From: Melieria omissa
Taxonomy: Eukaryota; Arthropoda; Insecta; Diptera; Ulidiidae
Reading direction: 5' to 3'
Assembly: GCA_963971225.1 (NCBI GenBank)
Contig: OZ020268.1
Coordinates: 35,985,848-36,049,847, forward strand
Length of the DNA: 64,000 nt
Shown here: piece by piece, positions 12,187 to 23,999 of the stretch
Layout of the letters: every line of letters begins with the position of its first letter
Position numbering within the stretch: position 1 is the first letter of the stretch
Position numbers and translations under genes: made by a program
The notes under the pieces: model-generated
The model's input: the letters and a program-made list of their open reading frames with translations, nothing else
Database searches by the model: none
Told to the model about the DNA's origin: nothing

Positions 12187-12450
12187 ATGCATGTCAAATC
12201 ACCGTCTCAACTGGTGGCTTGTGGAAGGGAAGGTCGCATAAAACCAATCATAATGAATTTACGGGCATCAGGAGGAAATAGAAACGTTTCAATATTTCTG
12301 GTGGAATTGCCTGGCTCAGCAAGACTAACAACAACGTACCAAGAGGCCGCTCTGGGCAAGATTGTTTACAAGGCTTCGTCAAGAGTGCCGGACGAAGAGC
12401 AACCGAAAAGTTTTCGTCACACGCACAATGCCCCACATAACCTAGTTTAG
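12187..12450 (+). CDS. Unrecognised 87-codon open frame
   Basis: The frame starts at ATG 12187 and ends in TAG at 12448-12450. It lies in an AT-rich neighbourhood but has balanced amino-acid composition and no low-complexity tract. I recognise no domain. No promoter, splice sites or paralogue were found, and a 62-codon frame overlaps on the other strand. It could be a fragment of an old mobile element or chance. Reported only because its composition differs from its surroundings. Confidence 0.15.
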   Translation: MHVKSPSQLVACGREGRIKPIIMNLRASGGNRNVSIFLVELPGSARLTTTYQEAALGKIVYKASSRVPDEEQPKSFRHTHNAPHNLV

Positions 12451-12761
12451 GCTCAGCTCTGCCAAGAAAGGGGATTTTTATAGTTTTATGTAAGAAGAGG
12501 ACCTTAACCTTCTAACTAGTTACTGTGTTTCAGGGGACTTATTGTTATACTAAAAATTACTCCAAGACTATTTTTTTATTCAATTCACATTGGTACTTTC
12601 AGTTTGGGTTCAGACTTACCCCCAGACCGGATTTAAACCTATATAAGTAAATGCCCGATTTTATTCTGTCTATGTATAGCATATTATCCTTGACGTTCAG
12701 TAGAGTTTCCAAATAACAAAAAATATTATCTGTGTGCGCCGTTGAACACATGATTTCATTT

Positions 12762-12890
12762 TAGGGGCCGGCTTTGAGTACAACTTTTTGAGCCAAATGA
12801 CATTCAAAACCATATTATGCACCAGCAATTTTTGTGTTTGCGGGGGTTTGAAACCCCAAAATTCCTCCGAACCGCTTGTGATCCACTGTG
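12762..12890 (+). repeat. Dispersed repeat family C, copy 1
   Basis: Shares an ordered series with 31351-31450: a TTGAGCCAAA start, AACCATATT, ACCAGCAAT, a TTTG..GGG segment, TTTGAA and ACCGC. Similarity runs for about 110 bp with small indels. The class is unknown. Confidence 0.55.
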
Positions 12891-14060
12891 CCTACTGAAT
12901 TATTATTGTGTAGATCATTATTGAATCATTATTGTATGTTTTGCAGGCGTTCGCAAGCAAATCTCTGCAGACGAGCTTAAAGCTCTTATTGAAATTTAAC
13001 AAAATCACAAATAGATATGTACTACCCGCGACTTCTTTTCATGATTATTATTAAATAATTACATTTTCGTATAATTAAATTTTCGTAAATTCATTCATGT
13101 CATTACTCCAAACAATACAACTGATTACAAAGATGCGTCAAGCCAAATTGCACTGAGCTGCTGACAGTTTCATTGCTCAAGCATTAAGCAATTTGTTTTT
13201 CATCTCATAATCGCAAACTACAATGCGAGCACATCAAAAGAAGCGTCTGTCATCAAACGTACTTATCACGTAATAAGAAACGGCATGTTGCTTTTGCGCT
13301 GTCGTGTTATTTAAAATTAATTTGGATTCGCACTGCAAAACGTGAAAAACTTCAGCCTCCCACAATGTGCACACATTTTGGCAGATTTATACCAACATTT
13401 CGCCTGGCGAGAATGAAAAAAAAAACAAAACAAAGCAGCCAAAAGGAAACAAAAAGCCGAGATGTGCACTTTATCATCATTATGTCAGCCTACGCCGAGC
13501 GGCCTGGCTGCAAAAATGAAAAAGAGAATCTGTAAAATTGTGAAATTTTTGTGAAGTTTGTCATTTCGTGCAGATTTGCATAAGCAACAGCACTGACTTC
13601 AACAACAACGATACCGACAACGACAACGGCTGCGCCAGTAACAGCGACAACGACATCGGCAATACGAAGAGTCACAACTCCGAAAAATATGCAAAATAAA
13701 AAAACAACATTTCATTGCGGTAGGCAACACGAGAGCCGTGCCACCAGCGGCCACAGTGCAGGCACCAGCAAAACGCTGACAATAGCGTGACGCGGATAAG
13801 GGCAAAAAATGTGAGCAATAACACGGGGTGAAAATAAAAAAATAAAAATATAAAAAATCACGGAAACCGGTATAAAGTACCCCAAAAAGGAAATGACACA
13901 GAAATGAAACACAGGCCGCAACACCATTACAATTTTTTCAGTTAAACTTTGCGTTCCGTTTGGGTTTTTCGTAGTGATTCTACTTTTTCTTTTATGCTGA
14001 ATGTTTAAGCATTTCACGCTGTCGCTGTCTGTTATTGTGTGAGTGTAGGTGTGTCTGTGT
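12891..14060. other. Non-coding stretch, CAA/CGA-rich
   Basis: Region 13580-13670 is built of ACGACAACG-type triplet-like repeats, which make overlapping frames on the minus strand (60-101 codons). No gene is supported. Confidence 0.55.
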
Positions 14061-14067
14061 TAATGTT

Positions 14068-14091
14068 GGTGTGTGTGTGTGTGTGTGTGCG
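14068..14091. repeat. TG microsatellite
   Basis: About ten perfect TG units inside a longer TG-rich patch (14040-14095). Confidence 0.9.
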
Positions 14092-14830
14092 AGAGTGCAA
14101 GCGCGCATGTTTCAAGTCATTGTTCTTCGTGTTGTGCCATTTAGTGGGAAATAAACCAGCGTGGCACAACCAGCCGAAATGAGTGGAAGATGGACAGCAC
14201 CAGAATGAGGAGGCAACTATGGAAAAATATTATTAAGGGAGGTGCATGGTTACAGCGCATAATAGAAAGTTTGCCCTCGAGCTGAAAGTGCGACCGACTG
14301 TCTTCGGGGCATTATCACAGTGCCAACAGTAGCAGCAGCAACAACAACAGCAATAACAACACAAAGCTGCTTTTAGCATTTGGAAAGTGGGCCTATCACA
14401 GCGAAATGCTGTACAGCGAACTGCTCAGCACAATGTTAGTAGAGTTCGAGAAAATGTACAGATAAAAGAAATAGTGGAGCAGAAGAGCACGCAAATGCAT
14501 CATTGTAATAGTAATCCTGAAAATTGTTGTGGTAATGGGGATATATTTTTTTTCACTACAATATAAATAATTTTAAAATAGGTCAAAGCTGCTTGTCAGC
14601 GAACACAACATTGTCGCATTAGTGGGTTAGAGTCTTGCAAGTTTTTGTGTCGAATTTGGGTTGTGATGTTTTGAATATTTGAATTGAATTTATTTAATGT
14701 AAGCAACTATGAATTGAGTTAATTAAGTGAGGTAGTGATACTGAAAAAAATTATCATTTGTTGGTACTGGCCTTGTTGAAAATGAAAGTGATAAAAGCTG
14801 GTCATGTAAGTTCTATATGTTCATTGGCTT
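14092..14830. other. Non-coding stretch, nothing recognised
   Basis: Contains an AGCAGCAACAACAAC-like tract at 14330-14365. No gene-like frame. Confidence 0.55.
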
Positions 14831-15141
14831 AAATAAATAAAATAAAATAAAATAAAATAAAATAAAATAAAATAAAATAAAATAAAATAAAATAAAATAA
14901 AATAAAATAAAATAAAATAAAATAAAATAAAATAAAATAAAATAAAATAAAATAAAATAAAATACAATAAAATACAATAAAATACAATAAAATAAAATAA
15001 AATAAAATAAAATAAAATAAAATAAAATAAAATAAAATAAAATAAAATAAAATAAAATAAAATAAAATAAAATAAACTAAAATAAAACAAAATAAAATAA
15101 AATAAAATAAAATAAAATAAAATAAAATAAAATAAAAATAA
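14831..15141. repeat. Long AAAAT pentanucleotide array (about 62 units)
   Basis: A nearly uninterrupted array of 5-bp AAAAT units for about 310 bp. Variants are clustered: TACAAT at three neighbouring sites around 14965-14986, and AAACT/AAAAC around 15075-15090. The 128-codon minus-strand frame across it is a repeat of Phe-Ile-Leu-Phe-Tyr and is an artefact of the unit length. Confidence 0.97.
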
Positions 15142-16974
15142 ATTACAATAGTGAAAACTGTGACCTAATTTCTTGAATTTAAGCCTCGGAACTGGCGCTA
15201 AAACCAATCAATATTCAAAGTGGAGAAAAAACTGGTATTAGTACGATCATCCTGAGAGATTGATATCTAAACGAAATAACTACTTAGTGCTGATTGGATA
15301 TTTCTGACATCAACATAAAAGGAATGAAGAATTTCATTGATAGATTAAAGAACTCCTTCTGGTCAACGTATCGGAAATGGCTAACAAGGAATTGGTTCTA
15401 AATTCGATCACAATTTATTCCCCTAATTTGTACTTCTCAATACTTCAAATATTCAGGAGAAATAGGAAAGAAAACCAAATATGCAAATAAATCCAAAATT
15501 CCTAAATCTAAAATTCCTCTAATGCCAAAAACCATACTAATAAACATACAGACATAAAAACATCGTTTGCACATATTCAGTATCACATGGATAATTTTAA
15601 TAATAATTTTAACAATCAATCAATGATGGCCTTTGGAGCGGATACTGCAGTGTTGCTTTGGCTATTTAGACAAAAATTCTTTTAATTTGGCTGCTGAGAT
15701 GAGTTTTGTGGTACACTCAACTCATTAATTCTTTGCGGTTTCAGCAACATTTAATACTAAACCCACATGAATTTCATTTAAAGCGCATGAAGTTATATGT
15801 TTTTTGTTGTCGCTGTTAGACTGCTGGGCACATGAAAGCCATAATAGTGCTATTAGAATCCATTAACGACAGCCTGATCAAAGTCTAAGCGATATTTATC
15901 TCATAATGAAGAGCAGGGGACCCATTTCTATTGAATTGTGGCCACCGCGCTAGATTGCCATTTACAAGCATGTACCATGGTAATGCATACATAAACATAA
16001 ACACCCATGTATACATAACAATAAACAAGTCCTCACATACAGTACAACAACTACTTTAGCGACTAAGGGACACAAAATTTATCAACAAAATTAATCTGCG
16101 CTCATGTTGGAAATAAAATGCGGCAAACTACTTTGGCTTGTCGTAAAATTGGTTTGTCAAAAATATTATGGAAATGTGTTTGTGGCACAGCGTTCGGGCA
16201 TGTTGTCATTTAAAATTCAAGTATGGCGATTTTATGAGTTATTAACAGCGGAATTTTAATTCGAACGACAACAGTCGACGAGCGTATAGCCAGACACTGC
16301 AAACTGAATGCATAAACGACATCATAAAGTACACAAGATGACAGCAGACAGTGCTGATTTAATGGAAAACACCATCAGCGCATTAAGTGACAAGAACGAA
16401 GAGCAGAGAGTACGCGCCGGAAGTACTGGCAACTCGTTGAGTTGTGTTACATTTGCATTGTTGACCGAGATCGTCAAGTAAAATTGCAACTATTATTTTA
16501 TGCATTGCAAGTATTACGTATTAAGAAAGTTTATGCAAATATTTAATACTAAAATAAACAGATTTGTTGATATTAGAACAGACTGAGTGAAATGCATTTA
16601 TTTGTGAAAGTCAAATAAAATTACAAAACTAAAATATGTTGAAAAATTTGTTGATAATATGAAAATTTACATTTACTGCTGGCTTACTTTGACAAAGGAA
16701 TTTAACTGGAAAAATACTAAATGAAACATGACTCATAATCACTTTTCACTTTGGTAAACTTTGACATTTGTAAAGAAAGAAATTTTTCTTTCCAAATAGC
16801 TATTTTACGTAGGCTGCCTTTTATATTTTTTCAATAGGGATGGTCTAGTAAGTTTTCTAAGATTGCCATTGAAAAGTTTTTAATTTTTTACCATAAACGG
16901 GCTTAGAACATTTTGATGATCAAGCGCTATTTGTGTTGTTTACACTGACTTGAAAAATTCATCTCGGCCAAAAA
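15142..16974. other. Non-coding stretch, nothing recognised
   Basis: AT-rich DNA. The last roughly 150 bp before 16975 may be the 5' non-coding part of the mariner relic that follows; I could not identify its terminal inverted repeat. Confidence 0.5.
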
Positions 16975-17980
16975 ATGGATTTAACCCGTGAACATTTTGG
17001 AGCAATATTTTTTTACGAATTCCGAAGTGAATTATCTGAACAACAGTGCTTCGATCGCCTCATTTGGCATTTGGTGATTGAGCACTAACCTTCAAAACTA
17101 TTTATAACTGGTTTAACGAATTCGAGCGTGGTCGCCGTTTGCTCCAGGACGAATTTCGTTAAGGTCGTCCAAAATCGGTCATTATACCAGAAACCAACGA
17201 TACTGTGCGTGAACTGATAATGAAAGATCGTCATGTGGCATACCGTGAGATAGAGGCGTCTTTGGGCATTAGTGCCACAGCCGTGCATTCGATATTGCAT
17301 AAACATTTAGTTGTCAGAAAGATGTGTTCTCGTTGGATCCCGCATAATTTGGCAATCGCTCAAAAAAGGCTCGTGTCGATTGGTGCAAAGAAATGATGGA
17401 AAAATTCGATCGCGGTACTTCGAAAGACTTTTATAAGATCGTGACAGGTGACAAATCATGAATATATGCGTATGAGCCCGAAACAAAACAGCAATTGACC
17501 GTGTGAATCTTCCCAGACGAGCCAAATCTAACAAAAATTGTTCGGGCACGAAAATGGTCGCATGTTTCTTCGGCAAATCTGATCATGTGGCTACTGTGCC
17601 ATTAGAGGAACGTAGAACGGTCAATTCTGAGTGGTACCTAACAATTTTTTTTGGGCAAAAGTGTTCAATCAAATACGGAAAAACAACCGCCGACGCCGAA
17701 TCAGTCTTCACCAGGACAATGAGTGTTCTCACACATCGGCTCAAACAACCGAATATTTGATCGACCAAGCATCGATTTAATGGGTCATCCTCCATACAGC
17801 TCTGACCAAGCACCCAAGACATCTTTTTATTCTGATTTTTATCGCCAGAAGATGCTGCTGAATCATTCAAAAACCAGGTTTTGCAGGTGTCTCAATCGGA
17901 GTGGAAAAAGTGCTTCGACAATTGGTTTGAGCGAAGGCAAAAGTGTATAAATCTTCAAAGAGAATATTTTGAAAAGCAAT
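16975..17980 (+). pseudogene. Dead mariner transposase, interrupted at its stop codon
   Basis: The frame starts MDLTREHF and, across several frames, follows a mariner transposase of about 340 residues to a C-terminus of QREYFEKQ. Landmarks are a DRHVAYREIEASLGIS helix-turn-helix segment, CSRWIPHNLAIAQK, VACFFGK..HVATVPLE, RRTVNSEWY, an HQDN at the second catalytic position, and GHPPYSSDQAP before the third. Lesions seen: a frameshift with stop at about codon 37, a stop within the R*GRPKS segment near 17160, the first catalytic region changed to TGDKS followed by a stop (usually DESW), several indels, and loss of the third Asp. The family is clear; it is a different subfamily from the two irritans-type copies at 22.7 and 29.3 kb and much older. 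Confidence 0.92.
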
Positions 17981-18334
17981 AGGGGTATTCTCGATGCCTT
18001 GAAACTTTGCAAAACTTGCAGAAACAGATATTTGCAACCCTGAAAAGTGCCAGACTTCGAGAACACCCAAAAATTCAAATATTGTAAAAAATGCCACGAA
18101 CTGGCGGAAATTCAAAAATTGTTGATTTCTTGATTGAAAGTACTTTTGTAGTCAGCTGACGCACGGTTTTACTTTTACACAAAACATGGGTTTTGGTGTT
18201 GCAAATATTGCAGAAGTTGCAGATCTGTTTTTGACTGTATTTTGTTGTTGTATCATTGTATGGATTGCAAAAGTCTGCATAATCTGCAACTTCTGCAATG
18301 TGCAAGGGTTTTGCAAGACATCGAGAGTACCCCT
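17981..18334. mobile_element. 354-bp inverted-repeat element nested in the mariner end
   Basis: The element begins AGGGGTATTCTCGATGCC and ends with the inverted series CATCGAGAGTACCCCT, so the terminal inverted repeat is about 20 bp with few mismatches. AAT lies directly on both sides (17978-17980 and 18335-18337), consistent with a 3-bp target duplication. Removing the insert restores a plausible mariner end (GAAAAGCAATAAAACC). It is rich in TTGCA on both strands and contains an inner perfect inverted repeat (18207-18224 with 18283-18300). It has no coding capacity, so it is a MITE-like non-autonomous DNA element. The superfamily is not settled; TAGGGGTA/TACCCCTA ends would shift the boundaries by one base. 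Confidence 0.8.
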
Positions 18335-20666
18335 AATAAAACCATTTTTGATGATAACAAAGTTTATTTTCATACTTTTTGGAAAAATATAAAAAGCAAC
18401 TGTAAAAACACCATTAAAAAATATTTTTTGTTCGTGTGAAATTGTCTTCGGATAGAAGGACAGGAAAACCCTGATGATAGATGACTTTAATATCAGAAAA
18501 TTGCTAGTTTCTGCTGACAAGGCAGCTGCCGAAAGTTAATTTTTTGGACTATATTTTTGGTGTTATCCATAAGTTCTTCACCTACTTGGCCTCTATAATT
18601 CCCCAGTGCATTTAAATATAAAATCTCGTGAATTCTAAATTCATAAAATTCTCTGCTAACCTTTGTATTATTCCTTAAATCAACCCAGTTCTTCGCATTA
18701 AAGTATCTCCTGCACGCTGTTTCGTGTTAAAAAACAAAAAGATAAATGTGTTATATTTTACACCATATTGCAAGCTTAGGCACTGCGGCAATCGTGTGGA
18801 AAGTTCTGAACAAGCAACTAAATTGAACATTGGGCTGCTTTTTGTGCAACATTTTGGCCAACAAAACCATTTTAGCGCCCTTCTTCAATGGCCTATTTTA
18901 ATATGAGCGCATTTGGCGCACCTGAACGCAGAAATTTGCGCACCACTCTCTCAACCCTCAGCACTCAACACTCAATACTCAACTTTCCAATTCCAATTTC
19001 AACTTTCGAATCCTTTGCTAAATATTCACAATCAATTTTTTCCCTTCGTTTACTTTGTTCTATTTGCGTTTTGGTACTTGTCGTAGCGTTTACAGCACTG
19101 CGGTGCGGTGGCAGCCCTGGCAGTTTTTTCAGTGCCTTTTGTGCTTGTTTACGCTCCATTAATTATTACCAGTTTCGGTATACCTTGATCCAAAAATCCA
19201 GTTTCTCTGGGTATTTTATCAAGCGGCAAGCAACAATGGCAACAACAATAACACCAACAACAACAACAATTGGTAGCAGCAGCAATGCATAAAGTGCAGC
19301 ACCGCGCGGCGCAGTGCAGCGCAAGGCTTTCGGTATTGGAATTGGACGGCGCACGGCGGAACGTTTTTGCAGCACGCCCAACCGCACAGCGACCGGCACA
19401 CACACACACACAAAAGCTACATACATACGTATTTCTGCCATATTAGCATATTAGGTTAGGCGCTCGCCGAGCGGTGAGCCGTGCACTGTTGGCGCACTGG
19501 ATAAAACATATCCCTACTACAGTGGCGATTCGCCTTTGGCCTCTGTTGTGTTCCATAAGCGCACTCACACATACACACAGGCCCCATCAGTTCTCGCGCA
19601 TGTGCTTGTTTGTGCGTGTATTGTTGAGAGTGTGCGTGAGCGTTCGGGTTATTGCGTTGGAAATGCAGCTGCGTAAACTACCGTTCAACAACAACTCAAA
19701 ACCAATTTGCATTTGTACGAACGACAGCGAACGATACCTTTTACCGCTTGACAAACGGGGCAAATTCTCGTGTGGCTAGCGGAGTTTCAAAACATGTTAG
19801 TAGCGGCATTTAGAAGCCAGCAACAATGGCAACAACAAGTTGAGCGCATAAACAAAAACGGCTGCGCCTACAAATAGTCGTAGGCTCAAAATTCAGCTAT
19901 AGTAAAATTCAAATTACTGTAAATCGGCACAAGCAAGAGTAAATTTGCACGTTCTGCTCCATGTTGAACTTCACACTTGCGCATGAACACTGAACTGAGC
20001 ACTCACACATGCGCATTCATGCTTGTGCTGCTTGTGTGTGGAAAAGCACGTCTACAAATACAGAAACGCCTCGCATTATTTTCGAATGCAGTAGCGGAAA
20101 CTACACACTTGCCTAAGTACATATGCACAGTGCATGTGTGTTTATTTAGCTGCATGTGCGTGTCTTTGATGAGGTTAGGAGCGGCGCGCAAAATCGATTT
20201 CGTCGGTATGTGCGCAGGTGTCGTGGAATATGTGCGAATATGGACATATGGACATTTAGCGGACTGTCAGTGATTTTAGGGATAATAAGGTGGAAAGAAT
20301 GCGCGATCAATGTTGAGAATTGCAAGCTTAGCAGACAAATGAGCAACAGATTCTTCGCTTGGCTGCTTTCGTTCATTGTGATTGCGTGTAATGAAAGACT
20401 TTAAAAAACATAAAATAAAAAAATTAAAATAAATAAAAAATAAAGAAAGCATTTTAAAATTTTTAATAAAAATCGTTAATGCGTAACGACGAATTTTTAA
20501 TGATATTTTAGTTAATTGATACTTGATAATGAATGATGCTAAGTTTCATATTTGGAGTTAAATTTTTTGGATAAATTTAACTATCAGCTACGGTATAGTG
20601 ATTTTGAGTAATCGATTTCTTTCCTCATTAAGAACGATTCATATCTCAGAAATGTTCTGCAAATTC
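18335..20666. other. Mariner 3' remnant, then non-coding DNA
   Basis: The first roughly 100 bp (AATAAAACCATTTTTG onward) look like the 3' non-coding remainder of the mariner relic. Beyond it lie AT-rich DNA and several CA/CAA patches (19235-19272 and 19396-19412). Overlapping frames of 60-134 codons on both strands between 18888 and 20404 show no motif. Confidence 0.5.
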
Positions 20667-21198
20667 AACCCTTTCGCTACAGGTTTTTACTGGGGAAAGT
20701 TACAATTTTTAATTTTACGGTTTAGGCTTCTATGTGGTTATATAAGCAACATTGCATAAGACATTTTTTAATTTTTATACTCGGACCCTGTATTTTAGTG
20801 TTTTTCTATGAGAGCAACCACATCGTTGTGGCTGAAATAATTACTTAAACATAAAACTTTTAACGCAAAACGAAAATTTTAGTATTTGTTTATTTACTTC
20901 AGCCAAAATTAAAAAGAAAAAGTATCTAAATCGAAAGAAAACGTCAAACTAAAAATTGTTCTGCTGTATCTAAAGTTTTCTGCTTCTTCTTCCTTTACTA
21001 TGTCAAGATATATTATTAAAAAAAACGTGTATACTTCTCTTTTTTAAACTTTAATATTCATTTTATTAATTTCGTATTTTTCCTAAAACTTGAAACTATT
21101 CTAAGAACCAACAAAAAATGTATTCTTGAAACCACCAGATGGTTCAGACGTCCACAAAGTAGAAATGTGTAATATGGCAACAAAATAGCAAAAGGGTT
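20667..21198 (+). mobile_element. Inverted-repeat element family D, copy 1 (532 bp)
   Basis: It starts AACCCTTTCGCTA and ends TAGCAAAAGGGTT, an inverted pair with one mismatch. The whole block is repeated in direct orientation at 55396-55920, including a small palindrome (CCACATCGTTGTGG), TATACTCGGA, the GTATACTTCTCTT segment and CAGACGTCCACAAAGTA. No open frame of length. The paired copies with inverted ends identify a non-autonomous DNA element; the target duplication is ambiguous. Confidence 0.8.
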
Positions 21199-22699
21199 AA
21201 GTCAACTCTACTAAGCTATCTCACTTTTTTGCATCAGACAAATCTTTGGAAAAGAAAAAACATGTAGAGTTTTAGGTAACTGTTTTAAGATTAAAAAAAA
21301 ATAAAATTAAAAAAAAATTGTATTAAATAGTTTATTATGTTTTTTTACCAAAGTGATATCAAAAATCGTTAGCGTTCTGATACGCTGCAATGTATAAATT
21401 GGTAAAGGAGTCACATGTGCTCCTTGATACTGTTATATTAAGTGTAATTTATTCATCCGACACATATTAAAATTGCTTTGAAACATTTTCACTTTGGTCT
21501 TAATACCCAGTCGATGTATGGTAAGCTGGCAAGTCTACCAATCTGCCAACAAACACAAATACAAGCAAGAAAATACACACTTCAAGTAAACAAATAAAAA
21601 TAACATTCAACAACAACAACAACAATAATACAAACAACGTTTAAAGATCTCACTCGCATCCATTCATCCATTGGCAATGCAACAATTCTGTCCGACACTT
21701 AAATTTCTCTTGTCGGTAATGTTTGTGTAGTTGTTGTTTGTCTACTCTTTGTTGCTGGATTTATGTGCAGCATTGGATTTGAGTGTTGGCATTTCTCTAT
21801 GTTGACAGTTTGTGCTCTTTGGGTGTTCTCTTGTATTTGTTTGTGTAGCGAATCGTCTGCACACATGTGCCAAGTTTACATTCTTTTGTTATTAAAATTT
21901 AAAAGTTGTTCTTCCTTCATACAGCAGACCATACAAATACACACATTTGGCGTGTGTTTGGGCTTGTGAGATTTTTCTTGTTCCACGCTTACGCTACGAT
22001 TTACTTGGTGCTTTATATTCTCTGTTTTCTTTTGTTTATTTTCGATGCCAACACATTTACGGTTGCAGTCGGTTGCAAATTGCGGCATTGAGGCGTACAA
22101 CATATATGAGCATGGACTGGCTACATACATACATTTGTAACTATGTAAATATGAACATTCGCGTATGCCGCTTCCTGAATAAGCCCACATAAATTCCCAA
22201 GTTAAGTACACGTTTGCCCTTCTCTCTTAACAGTATGTCGTGTGTGTGTGAGAGTGTTTGAGTGTGCGTGGATGTCCTGCATGATTGTGCGCCGAGAGCG
22301 AAAGCAGTCTACAATTGCATGCTGCAACAAAAACAAAAACGACAACAAGAGTCAAAATAGGCAATCGAGCCATTGCACTTGGACGTGGGCGATGCAAAGA
22401 GTTGTTGGTTGAAATTTTATTGCATTCTTTGCAGGGATTTTCCCTTGTTTGAAATGAAGACACTCTGGTTGTTGTTAAGTAATAATTTGAAGTTTTTGTT
22501 GTTAAAAATTTACTTTTAAGCACAATGGTGACATGTCCAAAATAATTACGATCTATATGCAAAGAAATTGTTTGTCTTGACCGACTGATTGCATTGACCC
22601 ACTGACTGATCTGAGTCAAGACCACTGAAGCTACAAACATGAAATTTGAACAATTTATAAAAAAAAAAATAAAATTTTTTTTTTTTTAAATTCGGGGTT
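21199..22699. other. Non-coding stretch, nothing recognised
   Basis: AT-rich DNA with a CAA tract at 21605-21625. The 111- and 137-codon minus-strand frames at 21876-22211 and 22227-22640 have no motif and are opposed by plus-strand frames. Confidence 0.5.
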
Positions 22700-22701
22700 T
22701 A

Positions 22702-23990
22702 ACACTTCGTTCAATAATGTGTGTGACTGACACATAGATGGCGGCACTAATATTAAATCAATATCTTTTTCGAAATTGTGAACCTTTTTAGGCTTACTGT
22801 CAAAATTATATGTCAATCCGACCATTAGTTTACAAGTTACAGTGCTTTAAGTAACACTACTTTTGAGTTTTCCAAAAAAATGAATTCAAAGCAATTTGTG
22901 CTGATTTATCATTGTTTATTAATGAAAAAAAATACTGTTCAATGCCAGGAATGGCTTGAAAAATATTATTCGGACTCTGCTCCATCAAAAAGAACCATTT
23001 GTTATTGGTATGCCGAATTCAAACGTGGTCGTACAGACACCGATGACATTCCATCTACTGGACGGCCAAATGACGCTTGTTTTCCGGAAAACGTTGAAAA
23101 AACACTGAAAATCATTATGTCCGACCGTAAAGTGAAAGTGGGGGAGATTGCTGACATTCTAAAGATATCAGCAGGCAGTGTACACACCATAATACACGAA
23201 CATTTGGTTATGAAAAAGGTGTTTTCGAAATGGGTGCCGCGTTTGCTCACACCGGAGCAAAAACAACAACTAATCGATGATTCAAAGAGCTGTTTGGACA
23301 TGTTTACGTGCAACAAGTCGGAGTTTTTGCGTCGGTACATCACAATGGATGAAACATGGATCCACCATTTCACTCCAGAGTCAAATCGGCAGTCTGCTGA
23401 GTGGCATGCAACCGGTGAAAGCCGCCCAAAGTATCCAAAGGCACAAACATCGGCTGGCAAGGTTATGGCGTCACTATTTTGGGATGTGCACGGAATAATA
23501 TTCATCGACTATCTTGAGAAAGGGAAAACAATCAATAGCGACTATTATATAGCGTTGTTGGAACGTTTGAAAGAAGAAATCGCGATTAAGCGGCCCCATA
23601 TGAAGAAGAAAAAAGTGTTGTTTCACCAAGACGATGCACCGTGTCAAAAGTCGATGAAAACGATGGCAAAAATGCATGAATTTGGCTTCGAATTGCTTCC
23701 TCAACCCCCGTATTCTCCAGATCTGGCCCCCAGCGACTACTGGCTCTTCGCAGACCTCAAAAAGATGCTCCGTGGTAAGAGATTTGGCTCAAATGATGAA
23801 GTAATCGCCGAAACTAACGCCTATTTTGAAGGCAAAGAAAAATCGTTCTACAAAGGCGGTATCGAAAGATTGGAAAAGCGTTGGAATGATTGTATCTCCC
23901 TAAAAGGGGACTATGTTGATGAATAAAAACGAATTTTGGCAAAAAAATGTGTTTTAATTAGTTAGTCACACACATTATTGAACGAAGTGT
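22702..23990 (+). mobile_element. Complete irritans-type mariner, copy 1 (1289 bp)
   Basis: Perfect 27-bp terminal inverted repeats lie at 22702-22728 and 23964-23990, starting ACACTTCGTTCAATAATG. TA dinucleotides flank both ends (22700-22701 and 23991-23992), the TA duplication expected for mariner. The size matches the usual 1.3 kb. One uninterrupted transposase frame lies inside. The 3' flank shares sequence with the degenerate tandem repeat found again at 49.4-52.2 kb. Confidence 0.97.
22880..23926 (+). CDS. Mariner transposase, full-length open frame (348 aa)
   Basis: This enzyme family cuts and rejoins DNA at the element's terminal inverted repeats and inserts it at TA. The frame is 348 residues, the usual length for irritans-subfamily transposases. 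The N-terminal DNA-binding half (about 1-115) carries two helix-turn-helix regions, with WYAEFKRGRTDTDD and GRP in the linker. WVPRLLTPEQK sits near 118-128. The DDE/D domain shows TMDETW (D157), FHQDDAPC (D251) and PPYSPDLAPSD (D286), giving the D,D34D spacing. ATG 22880 aligns with the family start. Odd points: the residue after D251 is Asp, where the sister copy has Asn, and Gln256 replaces His. These, with Arg-to-Cys/Tyr type differences elsewhere, may impair activity. Activity is not shown by the sequence. Confidence 0.95.
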   Translation: MNSKQFVLIYHCLLMKKNTVQCQEWLEKYYSDSAPSKRTICYWYAEFKRGRTDTDDIPSTGRPNDACFPENVEKTLKIIMSDRKVKVGEIADILKISAGSVHTIIHEHLVMKKVFSKWVPRLLTPEQKQQLIDDSKSCLDMFTCNKSEFLRRYITMDETWIHHFTPESNRQSAEWHATGESRPKYPKAQTSAGKVMASLFWDVHGIIFIDYLEKGKTINSDYYIALLERLKEEIAIKRPHMKKKKVLFHQDDAPCQKSMKTMAKMHEFGFELLPQPPYSPDLAPSDYWLFADLKKMLRGKRFGSNDEVIAETNAYFEGKEKSFYKGGIERLEKRWNDCISLKGDYVDE

Positions 23991-23999
23991 TAAAAGGGA

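Noticed and set aside
14821..15207. 128-codon minus-strand open frame
   Set aside because: It is the translation of the AAAAT array (Phe-Ile-Leu-Phe-Tyr repeated); a 5-bp repeat without stops is open by construction.
22227..22640. 137-codon minus-strand frame
   Set aside because: No motif, contains translated TG/CA repeats, and directly abuts AT-rich DNA without a gene context.
23002..23505. 167-codon minus-strand frame (and its counterpart at 29590-30087)
   Set aside because: Antisense shadow of the mariner transposase coding region, present in both copies for that reason only.
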